Shown here: piece by piece, positions 1 to 9,216 of the stretch
How the letters are laid out: each line of letters begins with the position of its first letter
Position numbering within the stretch: position 1 is the first letter of the stretch
Source of the DNA: Ga0077523 sp038324085
GTDB lineage: Bacteria; Pseudomonadota; Gammaproteobacteria; Burkholderiales; Ga0077523
Direction of reading: 5' to 3'
Assembly: GCA_038324085.1 (NCBI GenBank)
Contig: JBBQHP010000014.1
Span: 33,317 to 97,316 of the forward strand
DNA length: 64,000 nt
Position numbers and translations under genes: made by a program
Notes under the pieces: generated by a model
The model's database searches: none
The model's input: only the letters and a program-made list of their open reading frames with translations
Told to the model about the DNA's origin: nothing

Positions 1-1734
1 GGACTGCTGTTCCTGGGGCTGGTGGTCGCAGCGATCGTCGCCTTGCACCGGTTGAAGCCGCGACCGTCCACTCACGTAGTCGCGTCGCTCGCACTCTGGG
101 AAGTTGCGCTCAGGCGGACTGGTGCACGACGGTCTTCGTGGCGCTGGTGGTTGGCGCTCCTGCTGTCGGTCTCGACCGGCGCGCTGCTCGCCGTGACGCT
201 GATCCGCCCCGAGGTGCAGGGCGTCGGCGACGGCAGCCGGCGCGCGGTCGTCATCGTGGACAACGGTTCCTCGATGGCGACGCGCACGCTTGATGGCAAG
301 ACGCGCTGGCTGCACGCGCTCGCGCGAGCGCGCAGCGTGATCCGCAGCGCACCCGGGCTGGTCATGGTGATGGACGGCGCGGGCCGGACCGTGGCGGCGC
401 GCTTCGAGGCGCCGGCGGCAGCGCTCGCGTCGCTGGATCGCCTCGCGCTCACCGCAGCCGGCGCCGGGCCGCCGCCACCGCTGCCCGAGATCACCGACCT
501 CGAAGTGCATTTCATCAGCGACGGCGTGACGCCGTACCCGCTGCCGCCCGGCGCGATCGTGCATTCGGTGTTCGAACCGGCCGACAACGTCGCGGTGATC
601 AGGCTGGTCGCGCGCCCGCTGGCGGCAGATCCCCTGAAGGTCGAAGCGTTCGTGCAGGTGCTCAATGCGTCGCCCGGCGAGAAGTCGGTCCGGCTCACCC
701 TGCGTGGCGGAGAGCGCTTCGTGCTGGTGCAGGATCTGCGGCTGGCCGCCGGCGAACGCGTCGATGCGACCTTCGATGTGTCGGACTTTCCCGGGGGCGT
801 GCTCGCGGCGGCGGCGATCACGGCCGGCGATGCGCTCGCCAACGACGACATCGCCTACACCCTCGTCGCGCCGCACCGCACGCAGCGGATCAGGCTGGTC
901 ACGCGCGGCAATGCCGCGCTCGCCGATGCGCTCGCGGCCCTGCCCGGCGTGCGCGTCGAGATCGTCGATCCGGCCCGATACCGGCCGGAGTCCGGCATCG
1001 ATGCGTACGTGTTCGACGGGTTCGCGCCGGAGCAGCCGCCGGGCGCCGGCGCACTCCTGTTCCGACCGTCCGCGACCGGCTGGTTGCCGACGGCGGGGCG
1101 CGTCCAGGGTCCGGCGACGATCGACTCCTGGGACCGCGCGAACCCGCTCGCGTCGGGTATCGCCTGGGACACGCTGACTATCGGGCGCGCGTCGCCGTGG
1201 ACGCACTGGCCCGACACCGTGGAAGCCGTCGTGCGCGCAGGCGCTGGTGCGTTGATCCTAAGCGGCCGAACGGAATTTCCATGGACGGCCGTCGCCTTCC
1301 TGCCGGGTGACACCGATCTTCCGTTGCAGCCGGCGTTCACGGTGTTCCTCGGCAACGCGCTCGCGCGGCTGACCGGGACGGACGCAGCGGCGAGCGAGCC
1401 CCTGGGGACGATCCGCGTTGCACTCGCCAACGGCGAAGTGCGTGACGGTCACGGCCGGCGCATCGAAAGCCGGAACGTTCCCGGCGCAACGCTGTTCGAC
1501 GCCGAGCGCCCGGACATCTACACCGTGCGGGGCGCGCACACACGCCTGCAGGTGGCTGCCGGCGTGCTCGATCCGCTGCAGGCCGACATCAATCGCAGCC
1601 GGCTGACGGCAACCGACGGCATTCCCGTTCCAGGCGTCGCGCTGCCGTTCGAGCGGTGGGTCGTCATCGTACTGGCGTGCCTCGGCCTGCTCGTGTTCGA
1701 CTGGGCGGCGTACACGCGCCGGATCACGCGTTGA
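1..1734 (+). CDS. BatA/VWA-type membrane protein (5' partial)
   Basis: The frame is open from the first base, so the true start lies upstream. The visible N-terminus is a hydrophobic helix followed by a short basic/aromatic linker and a second helix (about residues 48-70), the layout of the BatA/aerotolerance-regulator N-terminal domain. A von Willebrand A-like segment follows, but its metal site reads DNGSS rather than DxSxS, so metal binding is doubtful. A last transmembrane helix sits at the C-terminus (VVIVLACLGLLVF) before a short basic tail. The next gene starts 9 bases downstream and also carries VWA domains, so the two belong to one operon. Such operons usually also hold a MoxR ATPase and a DUF58 protein, which would be upstream of the window. 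Exact function is unknown; a periplasmic or membrane assembly role is inferred. Confidence 0.75.
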   Translation, partial: GLLFLGLVVAAIVALHRLKPRPSTHVVASLALWEVALRRTGARRSSWRWWLALLLSVSTGALLAVTLIRPEVQGVGDGSRRAVVIVDNGSSMATRTLDGKTRWLHALARARSVIRSAPGLVMVMDGAGRTVAARFEAPAAALASLDRLALTAAGAGPPPPLPEITDLEVHFISDGVTPYPLPPGAIVHSVFEPADNVAVIRLVARPLAADPLKVEAFVQVLNASPGEKSVRLTLRGGERFVLVQDLRLAAGERVDATFDVSDFPGGVLAAAAITAGDALANDDIAYTLVAPHRTQRIRLVTRGNAALADALAALPGVRVEIVDPARYRPESGIDAYVFDGFAPEQPPGAGALLFRPSATGWLPTAGRVQGPATIDSWDRANPLASGIAWDTLTIGRASPWTHWPDTVEAVVRAGAGALILSGRTEFPWTAVAFLPGDTDLPLQPAFTVFLGNALARLTGTDAAASEPLGTIRVALANGEVRDGHGRRIESRNVPGATLFDAERPDIYTVRGAHTRLQVAAGVLDPLQADINRSRLTATDGIPVPGVALPFERWVVIVLACLGLLVFDWAAYTRRITR

Positions 1735-1743
1735 GGCGGCCGG

Positions 1744-4581
1744 GTGACGTTCGCGCATCCGCAGGCACTCTGGCTCCTCGCGCTACTGCCCGTGATCTGG
1801 CTGTTCGCCCATCGCGGGCGCCACGGCCTCACGCCGCGCCGGCTCGTCGGCGCGGCGTTGCTGAGAAGTGCCACCGTCGCCCTGTTGGTCGTCGCCATCG
1901 CGCAGCCGCGCGTGCCCGAACGCAGCCGGGCGGTATCCGTGGTGTACGCGCTCGACATTTCGCGCAGCGTCGCGCCCGAATTCCTGGACCGTTCGCTCGC
2001 ATGGATCCGCGCGACCAACGCGCACTTCAAGCCGGCGCAGGCGCGCTATCTCGTGTTCGCGGAGCGCGCGCGCCTGCTGGCATCGCTCGAAGATGTGGCC
2101 GCCGTCGCGGTGTCGTCCACGGACCGGCCGGGTGGCGCGCAGACGATCGCACAGGACGCGACCGACATCGAACAGGCGCTCGGCGCGGCGCTACCGGGTT
2201 TCGGGCCGGGCGAGGAACGGCGTCTCGTGTTGATCTCCGACGGCATCCAGACCCATGGCGACGTATGGCGCATGCTGCCCCGCCTGCAAAGCGGCAGGGT
2301 GCGTGTGTACGCCGTGCCGGCCGCGGTGGCGCGCGCGCGCGATGCCTGGGTGGAGACGATCGTGGTGCCGACCGGCGTGCGTGCCCAGGATCCGTTCACG
2401 CTGCGGGTGAATGTGCACGCTCTGGGCCCGATGGCCGCGCGGGTCCGGTTGACGAGCGGCAGCCAGCGCCTGGGCGAGGAGTCCGTGACCCTGCACGCGG
2501 GTGTCAACGAGGTTGCGTTCGAGGCGACCCTGCCCGACGCCGGCCTCCGGCCGCTGACCGCCACGGTGCACGCGCAAGGCGATCGGTTCGAGGACAACGA
2601 CACGCTGGTCGACAGCATCCAGGTGGGGCCACGGCCCCGGGTGTTGTACGTCGAAGGCGTCCCGGAAAGTGCTCACCATCTGGCCGACGCATTGCGCGCG
2701 CACCATCTCGACGTGGCCATCGCGGGGCCCGAAGCTTTCGCGGCACGCGCGTCGTCGCTCGGCAGCTTCGACGCCGTGATCCTGAGCGACCTCTACGTGC
2801 AGACCATCGACGCAAAGTCGCAGGCGGCACTCGAGGTGTTCGTGCGCGACCAGGGTGGCGGCCTGATCTTCGCCGCGGGCGAGAGCACCTATGGCGAGGC
2901 AGGCTATGCGGGCAGCGCACTGGAGCGCCTGCTCCCGGTACGCTTCGAGGGCAAGCGCAAGCGGCGCGAACTCGATCTCGTGCTGCTGATCGATCGCTCG
3001 CACAGCATGCGCGGCCGCAAGCTCGAACAGGCGAAGACCGCGGCGTTGTCGACCCTGGATCTGCTCGAGGCGCGCCATCGGCTCGCCGTGGTCGCATTCG
3101 ACGCCCGGGCGCACGAAGTGGTGCCGCTCGTCGCGGTCGGCAACAAGCGACGCGCCGAGGACCTGATCGCAAGCATGACGGCGCGCGGGCAGACGAACAT
3201 CCTGCCTGCGTTGGTGGAAGCGCAGCGTCTCCTCGCGGGGTCGACCGCGACCACCCGGCACGTCATCCTGCTCTCGGACGGCGTGACGGTGCAGCCGCCC
3301 GGGCCGGGCTCGGATGCGCCGAATGCCGCCCAGATCCAGGCGCTGATCCAGAGGGGTCGGGAAGAAGCCATGCGCCGCGACGGCATCGCGATGCCGCCGC
3401 CGGAGGCGGCCGTGCCGGTTGCCCATCCCGGGGCCATCGAGACCCTGGTCGCGAACCTGGCCCGCGCCGGGATCACCGTCTCCACCGTGGCCATCGGCGA
3501 CAAGCCCGATCTCGCGCTGATGGGAGACATCGCGGCCCTCGGACGCGGCCGTGGCTACGTCGCGCGTAGCGACGCGGAGATCCCGAGCCTGTTCGTGACC
3601 GAAACCCGGCGCCTGCTCGGTGCGTCGATGGTCGAGGAATCGTTCCGGCCGACCCGGCGCCATCGCGTGGCCGCCCTGGCGGGCCTCGACTTCGCGAGCG
3701 GACCGCCGCTGCGCGGCCTGGTGGTCGCGCGTGCCAAGACTTTCGCCGAAGTCCTGCTGACCGGCCCCGGGGATCGGCCGTTGCTGGTCACGACGCACTT
3801 CGGCCTGGGCAAGACCGTGGCCTTCCTGTCCGATGTCAAGAATCGCTGGTCCAGCGAATGGATCGGCTGGGACGGCTACGGGCGCTTCTGGGCGCAGCTC
3901 GTGCGCGCTACGATGCCGCGGCCGGACGCCGGCAACCTGACGCTGCGCGTGACGCGGACGGGCGGTGAAGCCGTGGTCGAATTGCGCGCGCTCGATCGCG
4001 GGCACGGGTACCGCAACGGCCTCGCGCCCGCCATTCGCCTGGTCGATCCGTCCGGCCGGGCGACCACCCTGATGCTGCGGCAGGTCGCACCGGGACACTA
4101 CGCTGCGCACCGGGCACTCGAGGTCGGCCATGCGCAGCCGTACCGGTTCGAACTGATCGAAGGCGGCGGCCTCACGCGCGCAGACGTCCGGGACGCGGGC
4201 AGCCGGTCGCTCGGCTACGGATGGTCCGACGAATATCGTGCGCTGCCACCGGACACGGCCTTGCTGCGCTCGCTGAGCGAACTGACCGGCGGCGCATACG
4301 AACCCAAGGCCGCGGACATCTTCGCGCTGCACGGCGACGGCGAACCGACACCGCGGCCGCTCTGGCCGTACCTGATCGCGGGTGCACTCGGATTGTTCCT
4401 GCTCGACATCCTGTGGCGGCGCGCGCCGTGGACCGTATCCCCGCGGCGCTGGCGCAGCGCACCGATGATCACTGGCGGCGACCGCGATCGGAGCCCGCAC
4501 ATGCGGATGGATCCCGGCGAAACATTCGTGCCCGGTGCCACGGGCCACGCAGTCGAACGAACCCTGGGGAGAAGAGCGTGA
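1744..4581 (+). CDS. Large VWA/glutamine-amidotransferase-like membrane protein
   Basis: This 945-residue protein starts at a GTG preceded by a GAGG-type ribosome site. Two N-terminal membrane helices (about 8-22 and 36-55) lead to a first VWA-like domain with an intact-looking DISRS metal site (about residue 70). A class I glutamine-amidotransferase-like fold follows (about 295-400, lacking an obvious nucleophile Cys). A second VWA domain has the site DRSHS (about 416-420) and a later TxxLSDG-type strand. A C-terminal helix (about 880-895) is followed by a basic, disordered tail. The order VWA, GATase-like, VWA matches the large partner of BatA-type operons. Both VWA sites look able to bind Mg2+, unlike the upstream protein. 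Function is inferred only as membrane-anchored complex assembly. Confidence 0.8.
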   Translation: MTFAHPQALWLLALLPVIWLFAHRGRHGLTPRRLVGAALLRSATVALLVVAIAQPRVPERSRAVSVVYALDISRSVAPEFLDRSLAWIRATNAHFKPAQARYLVFAERARLLASLEDVAAVAVSSTDRPGGAQTIAQDATDIEQALGAALPGFGPGEERRLVLISDGIQTHGDVWRMLPRLQSGRVRVYAVPAAVARARDAWVETIVVPTGVRAQDPFTLRVNVHALGPMAARVRLTSGSQRLGEESVTLHAGVNEVAFEATLPDAGLRPLTATVHAQGDRFEDNDTLVDSIQVGPRPRVLYVEGVPESAHHLADALRAHHLDVAIAGPEAFAARASSLGSFDAVILSDLYVQTIDAKSQAALEVFVRDQGGGLIFAAGESTYGEAGYAGSALERLLPVRFEGKRKRRELDLVLLIDRSHSMRGRKLEQAKTAALSTLDLLEARHRLAVVAFDARAHEVVPLVAVGNKRRAEDLIASMTARGQTNILPALVEAQRLLAGSTATTRHVILLSDGVTVQPPGPGSDAPNAAQIQALIQRGREEAMRRDGIAMPPPEAAVPVAHPGAIETLVANLARAGITVSTVAIGDKPDLALMGDIAALGRGRGYVARSDAEIPSLFVTETRRLLGASMVEESFRPTRRHRVAALAGLDFASGPPLRGLVVARAKTFAEVLLTGPGDRPLLVTTHFGLGKTVAFLSDVKNRWSSEWIGWDGYGRFWAQLVRATMPRPDAGNLTLRVTRTGGEAVVELRALDRGHGYRNGLAPAIRLVDPSGRATTLMLRQVAPGHYAAHRALEVGHAQPYRFELIEGGGLTRADVRDAGSRSLGYGWSDEYRALPPDTALLRSLSELTGGAYEPKAADIFALHGDGEPTPRPLWPYLIAGALGLFLLDILWRRAPWTVSPRRWRSAPMITGGDRDRSPHMRMDPGETFVPGATGHAVERTLGRRA

Positions 4582-4724
4582 ACGAAATCATTCGCGAGAG
4601 CCGCGATCCGGTGCGAACCGGCCATCACGGAGACTGCAACGCCGGCGTTGCGACAAGGCACCGGTCGGAGGAGTGCGGGCAACCAACCACGACGACGCCG
4701 GCACAGTCCAGGGGGTGCGCATGA
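4578..4724 (+). CDS. Possible 48-residue bridging ORF
   Basis: A GTG start overlaps the stop of the VWA gene (GTGA), and its own stop overlaps the ATG of the MFS gene (ATGA). A GGAGA-type ribosome site lies 5 bases upstream. The peptide is hydrophilic, with three cysteines, a run of four threonines and no membrane segment or recognised domain. The double 4-base overlap would couple translation of all three genes. The alternative is that this is simply the untranslated gap between two genes. Confidence 0.25.
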   Translation: MNEIIRESRDPVRTGHHGDCNAGVATRHRSEECGQPTTTTPAQSRGCA

Positions 4725-6379
4725 GCGCGGCGGCGGGTGTCCCGCCGGCGCCCGCCATGACCCGCGACGACCGGCTGGTGATCGTGGCGTCGTCGCTTGG
4801 CACGGCGTTCGAGTGGTACGACTTCTTCCTGGTGGGCGCGCTGGCCAGCGAGATCAGTCGCCACATCTTCTCGGGCGTGAACCCGCAGGCCGCGTTCATC
4901 TTCACGCTGCTTAGCTTTGCCGCGGGCTTCGCCGTGCGTCCGCTCGGCGCGATCGTGTTCGGTCGTCTGGGCGACGTGGTGGGCCGCAAGCATACGTTCC
5001 TGATGACGATCATCCTGATGGGCGCCGCGACCTTCGTCATCGGCCTGCTGCCCGGATATGCATCGATCGGACTGCTCGCGCCGATCATCTTCGTGGGCGT
5101 GCGCATGGTGCAGGGTCTCGCGCTCGGCGGCGAGTACGGCGGGGCCGTCACGTATGTGGCCGAGCATGCGCCGAACGGCAAGCGCGGGGCCTGGACATCG
5201 TGGATCCAGGTCACGGCGTCCCTCGGCCTGCTGTTGTCCCTCGGCATCATCCTCGGGCTGCGCAAGCTGCTCGGCGAGGAGAGCTTCGCGCTGTGGGGCT
5301 GGCGCATTCCGTTCCTGTTCTCCATCGTGCTGCTGGGGATTTCGGTGTGGATCCGTCTCAAGCTGAGCGAATCGCCCGCATTCCTCAGGATGAAGGCGGA
5401 AGGGAGGTCGTCGAAGGCACCGTTGTCCGAGGCGTTCGGCCGCTGGCGCTATCTCAGGCTGGTGCTGATCGCGTTCTTCGGTCTGGCGATGGGGCAGGCC
5501 GTGGTCTGGTACACGGGGCAGTTCTACAGCCTGTTCTTCCTGACGCAGGTGCTGAAGGTCCCGGGCGCCACGGCGAACGTCATCATCGTCGTCGCGACCA
5601 TCGTCACGGCGCCGCTGTACGTCGTGTTCGGCACCCTGTCGGATCGCATCGGCCGCAAGCCGCTGTTCCTCGGCGGTTGCCTGCTCGCGGTGTTGACCTT
5701 CTTTCCCATGTACAAGGCGCTCACCCATTTCGTGAATCCCGCGCTGGAGGCCGCGGAACGGCAATCCCCGGTGCACGTGGTCGCCGATCCGGCCGAATGT
5801 TCGTTCCAGTTCAACCCGGTCGGTACCGCCAGCTTCCACACCTCCTGCGACCTTGCGCGCAGCGCCCTGTCGAAGGCGGGGCTCAGTTTCGACACGCGCC
5901 CTGCACCGGCAGGAACGGTGGCGCAGGTCCACATCGGCGACACGGTCCTGACCGCCTACGACGGCAGCGCTGCCGACGCGAAGGACCGCGCGCAGGTGTT
6001 CAAGGATGAACTCGCGCAGGCGCTCGCGCAGGCGGGCTACGCCGCGACCGCCGATCCGGCGGCGGTGAACACGCCGATGGCCATCGTCGTCGTGGTCCTG
6101 ATCATGGTGTGCGGAACCATGACCTACGGCCCGCTCGCCGCCATGTTCGTCGAGATCTTTCCCACCCGCATCCGTTATACGGCGATGTCGTTGCCGTATC
6201 ACGTGGGCATCGGCTGGTTCGGCGGATTCCTGCCGGCAGCCGCGTTCGCGATCGTCGCGTCGACCGGGGATATTTACTCCGGCCTGTGGTATCCGGTGAT
6301 AATCGCTGCGGTGTCGGCCGTGGTGTGCCTGCTGTTCATGAAGGAGACGCGCGACGTGGATATCCATGCCGTTGAATGA
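4721..6379 (+). CDS. MFS transporter, metabolite:H+ symporter (MHS) family
   Basis: A 552-residue inner-membrane carrier with about twelve hydrophobic helices. The start ATG follows an AGGGGG ribosome site. The first helix carries the FEWYDF signature of ProP/ShiA/KgtP-type symporters, and loop 2-3 has the MFS motif GRLGDVVGRKH. The second-half copy is GTLSDRIGRKP. A soluble insertion of roughly 110 residues (about 340-448, with two cysteines 18 apart) lies between helices of the C-terminal half and probably faces the periplasm. Family members of about 550 residues carry such a loop, but its role is not known to me. Substrate is not predictable; carboxylates or betaines are typical of the family. 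Confidence 0.85.
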   Translation: MSAAAGVPPAPAMTRDDRLVIVASSLGTAFEWYDFFLVGALASEISRHIFSGVNPQAAFIFTLLSFAAGFAVRPLGAIVFGRLGDVVGRKHTFLMTIILMGAATFVIGLLPGYASIGLLAPIIFVGVRMVQGLALGGEYGGAVTYVAEHAPNGKRGAWTSWIQVTASLGLLLSLGIILGLRKLLGEESFALWGWRIPFLFSIVLLGISVWIRLKLSESPAFLRMKAEGRSSKAPLSEAFGRWRYLRLVLIAFFGLAMGQAVVWYTGQFYSLFFLTQVLKVPGATANVIIVVATIVTAPLYVVFGTLSDRIGRKPLFLGGCLLAVLTFFPMYKALTHFVNPALEAAERQSPVHVVADPAECSFQFNPVGTASFHTSCDLARSALSKAGLSFDTRPAPAGTVAQVHIGDTVLTAYDGSAADAKDRAQVFKDELAQALAQAGYAATADPAAVNTPMAIVVVVLIMVCGTMTYGPLAAMFVEIFPTRIRYTAMSLPYHVGIGWFGGFLPAAAFAIVASTGDIYSGLWYPVIIAAVSAVVCLLFMKETRDVDIHAVE

Positions 6380-6459
6380 GGTCGCGGCGCCTGGCGCCGT
6401 CCCGGCCCCATGGCGCGGTGCGGGCCCCGCTTCATCCCGCTTCCCAGGAGAATAAAAAG

Positions 6460-7773
6460 ATGAACATGAAACGGTTCAGCCGCATGGGCATTGCGGCCGT
6501 TGCGACATTCACAGTGACCTTGGCGTACGCCCAATCGCTGCCGACCGCCACGCCCGAATCCGTCGGCATGTCCTCGGCCCGGCTGGCGCGTATCGGGGTC
6601 GCCCTGCAGGCCGAGGTCGACCAGGGCCGGATTCCGGGGGCCGTGGTGATGATCGCGCGCCACGGCAAGCTCGTGTACAGCGAGAGTTTCGGCTATCGCG
6701 ACAAGGCGAGCGGCACACCGATGACGGTGGACTCCATCTTCCGCATCTACTCCATGACCAAGCCGCTGGTGTCGGTCGCGGCGATGATGCTGGTCGAGGA
6801 TGGCAAGGTGCAGTTGACGGACCCGGTGTCGAAGTTCCTGCCGGCGTTCAAGACGATGCAGGTGAGCGTGGCGCATCCCGACGCCGAATTCGCCAGGTTG
6901 ACCTATGCGACGGTGTCCGCTGCACGCGAGATGACCGTGCAGGATCTCTTGCGGCATACCGCGGGTCTCGCCTATGGCGAGATCACGCAGAACGCCCCGG
7001 TGAAGAAAGCCTACCAGGACGCGGGCATCTTCAAGACGACCATCGAATTCGATGCGCGCGACCTGACGCCGGCCGAACAGGTGGAGCGTCTGGCGAAGGC
7101 GCCGCTCGCCCATCAGCCGGGGACGGTGTGGGAATACAGTCTGGCGAGCGACCTGCTGGGGCGGGTGATCGAGGCCGCCTCGGGGATGCGGCTCGCCGAT
7201 TATCTCGAGGACCGCCTGTTTCGGCCGCTCGGGATGGCCGACGCCGCATTCTGGGTTCCCGCCGCAAAGCTGCCTCGACTCGCCCAGGCGCTGCCCAGCG
7301 ATCCCGCCACGGGCACCCCGATCCACCTGATCGATGTCAGCGCGCCGCCGAGCGCAGACTCCGGTGGCGCGGGCGGGGTGGCGACCGCTGGCGACTACCT
7401 GCGCTTCGGCCTGATGATGCAGAACGGCGGCGAGCTCGGCGACACCCGCATCCTGAGCCGGACGACCGTTGCGCTGATGACCTCCGACAGCCTGGGAACC
7501 CGCATAGCGGCGCCCGTTACACCCGGGGAACTGCTGCTCGGCACCCCCGGCTACACCTTCGGGCTGGGTTTCGCCGTACGCCAGGCGCCGGGTATTGCGG
7601 GCGTCCCCGGCTCCGCGGGCGAATTCATGTGGGGCGGCTACGCGGGTACCTATTTCTGGATCGATCCGAAGGAGGCGCTGGTCGCGGTCTACATGTCGCA
7701 GGCGACCGGCCCCACGCGGCCGTACTACCGCCGCCTTGTGAAGGCCCTGACGTATCAGGCGATCGTGGATTGA
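6460..7773 (+). CDS. Class C beta-lactamase-like serine hydrolase (secreted)
   Basis: A 437-residue protein with a cleavable signal peptide (basic start, hydrophobic core, then AYA-Q near residue 24). The ATG at 6460 follows CAGGAG; an upstream in-frame ATG would spoil the signal peptide. The SxxK motif reads SMTK (nucleophile Ser98, Lys101) and the second element is Tyr-Ser (WEYSLASD). The third motif is WGGYAG rather than KTG, which favours esterase or peptidase activity over beta-lactamase. This pattern is common in EstB-type family VIII esterases. Substrate is unknown. The stop codon lies inside a strong hairpin shared with the convergent gene. Confidence 0.85.
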   Translation: MNMKRFSRMGIAAVATFTVTLAYAQSLPTATPESVGMSSARLARIGVALQAEVDQGRIPGAVVMIARHGKLVYSESFGYRDKASGTPMTVDSIFRIYSMTKPLVSVAAMMLVEDGKVQLTDPVSKFLPAFKTMQVSVAHPDAEFARLTYATVSAAREMTVQDLLRHTAGLAYGEITQNAPVKKAYQDAGIFKTTIEFDARDLTPAEQVERLAKAPLAHQPGTVWEYSLASDLLGRVIEAASGMRLADYLEDRLFRPLGMADAAFWVPAAKLPRLAQALPSDPATGTPIHLIDVSAPPSADSGGAGGVATAGDYLRFGLMMQNGGELGDTRILSRTTVALMTSDSLGTRIAAPVTPGELLLGTPGYTFGLGFAVRQAPGIAGVPGSAGEFMWGGYAGTYFWIDPKEALVAVYMSQATGPTRPYYRRLVKALTYQAIVD

Positions 7774-7814
7774 TGCCCCGGGGCGGGCCGGTTGGGCGGC
7801 CCGCCCGGGCATCA
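7771..7814. terminator. Strong bidirectional hairpin between convergent genes
   Basis: Bases 7771-7778 pair perfectly with 7807-7814 (TGATGCCC/GGGCATCA), and 7781-7790 pair with 7797-7806. This makes an 18-bp stem with a two-base bulge and a six-base loop. No T-run follows. The stop codons of both flanking genes are the outer base pairs of the stem, so it can terminate in either direction and protect both transcripts. Confidence 0.7.
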
Positions 7815-8222
7815 GCCGGGGTCGGGATCGAGCCGGGGAAGGGTCGAGAGCAGGGGGGCCAAGGTGGTGGCGACGGTGTCCTTGCGCAGCAGCGCGGCAG
7901 CGCCCGCCTCCCGGGCGAGGCGGACGAAGTCTTCCTCTTCCGTCCAGGACAGGAGAATCACCATGCTGTCGGCCATCGATTCCTTGATGCGCCGCGTTGC
8001 CTCCAGGCCGTTGATGCCAGGCAGCTGGATTTCCATCAGCACCAGGATTGCGCGCCATTGCCGGACCAGTTCGACCGCGGTTTCACCGTCGTGGGCCTCG
8101 ACGATGGTGAATTCCGGGCGGTGCGAACGCAGCACTTCGCCGACCACCCGCCGCATGCGTTCATTGCCATCCACGATCACCGCGGCCGGCGCTGCGCGCT
8201 TCGGATCGGACCCGGCGGTCAT
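7812..8222 (-). CDS. Degenerate response-regulator receiver domain (Asp to Glu)
   Basis: A stand-alone 136-residue CheY-like receiver. The usual acidic pair after strand 1 is reduced to Asp-Gly (VDGN, residues 18-19). The phospho-acceptor after strand 3 is Glu64 (LVLMEIQLPG) where the family has Asp; the codon is GAA. The switch Ser (LLSW) and the conserved Lys near strand 5 (LLRKD) are kept. The protein therefore probably cannot be phosphorylated and may act as a constitutively active-like or docking module. It ends a minus-strand signalling block, downstream of a LuxR-type regulator. No output domain is present. Confidence 0.8.
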   Translation of the reverse strand: MTAGSDPKRAAPAAVIVDGNERMRRVVGEVLRSHRPEFTIVEAHDGETAVELVRQWRAILVLMEIQLPGINGLEATRRIKESMADSMVILLSWTEEEDFVRLAREAGAAALLRKDTVATTLAPLLSTLPRLDPDPG

Positions 8223-8350
8223 CCTGAAGCCAGACAGAGGGGGTTGCCCATGCCGAAATTATGGCTTGCCCCGCACGACCCGTCTGTCAGGAGTTCCGAA
8301 CAAGATGCGGCGTTGCATCATGCCTAATTCGCCTTCATGGGGCGTGGCGG

Positions 8351-8986
8351 TCAGTCGAGCGTCGTGACGCCGTGCTGCAGGGCGAACTTGACCAGCGCCG
8401 GGATGTCGCTGACCCCCAGCTTCTTCATCAGCCGGCTGCGGTAGGTTTCGACAGTCTTCGGCGACAGGTGGACCTGGCGCGCGATTTCGGCGCTCGAGCG
8501 GCCTTCGACGACCATCTGCAGCACCTGCCTTTCGCGGGTGGAGAGGCTGGCGAGCGGCGCCGAGGAGTCCAGGTGTCCTGGTTCGGGCAAGGCCTCGAGC
8601 CCCTGGCTCAGGTAGCGGCGGCCGGTCGCGACGCAGCGGACCGCCGCGACGATCTCGGCGCCGGCCGCGTCCTTCAGCACGTAGCCGGCGGCGCCCGCGG
8701 CGAAGGCGCGGGCCACATGCTCGCGATTGGAGTGCATCGACAGGACGACCACGGCAATGTGCGGGTCGCGTTCGCGGATGGCGCGGGTCGCCTCGATGCC
8801 GTTCAGGTCGGGCATCGAGATGTCGGTCACCACGACGTCGGGCCTGAGGATGCGCACCGAACGCACCGCCTCCGCGCCGGTCGCGGCGGTGCCCACCACC
8901 TCGAGATCGAACGTCTGGCCGAGCAGCATCGCCACGCCTTCCCGGATGATGGTGTGGTCATCGACGACCATGACGCGCACCTTCAT
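8351..8986 (-). CDS. NarL/FixJ-type response regulator with LuxR HTH
   Basis: A 211-residue DNA-binding regulator. The chosen start gives MKVRVMVVDDH, the normal receiver N-terminus; a longer frame adds an Arg-rich non-conserved stretch. The receiver has the acidic pair (VVDDH), phospho-acceptor Asp (VTDISMPDLNG), switch Ser (VLSMHS) and Lys (VLKDA). A C-terminal LuxR helix-turn-helix follows (LSTRERQVLQMV ... SPKTVETYRSRL, about 145-200). It is likely the transcriptional output of the kinases encoded upstream on the same strand. The ribosome site is weak. Confidence 0.9.
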   Translation of the reverse strand: MKVRVMVVDDHTIIREGVAMLLGQTFDLEVVGTAATGAEAVRSVRILRPDVVVTDISMPDLNGIEATRAIRERDPHIAVVVLSMHSNREHVARAFAAGAAGYVLKDAAGAEIVAAVRCVATGRRYLSQGLEALPEPGHLDSSAPLASLSTRERQVLQMVVEGRSSAEIARQVHLSPKTVETYRSRLMKKLGVSDIPALVKFALQHGVTTLD

Positions 8987-9216
8987 GGGTCTGGCACGCC
9001 TTGCAGCGGGCGAGGTGCGCAGTGTTTGGCGGGCTTCTTTCCGGTCCACCGGCGGGTCGCCACCCCGCGGGCTTCCGGTCCCGCGACTGAGCGCGCGGCG
9101 CCTTCGGGCATTTGCGGCATCCTGACCCTTCCTTGCATCCAGCGGCCGTGGCGCCGAGCTTCAACCCGGTCGAGATGCCGGGATTGTGCCCTAAAGCGCC
9201 CGCGGGGTCGTGATCC

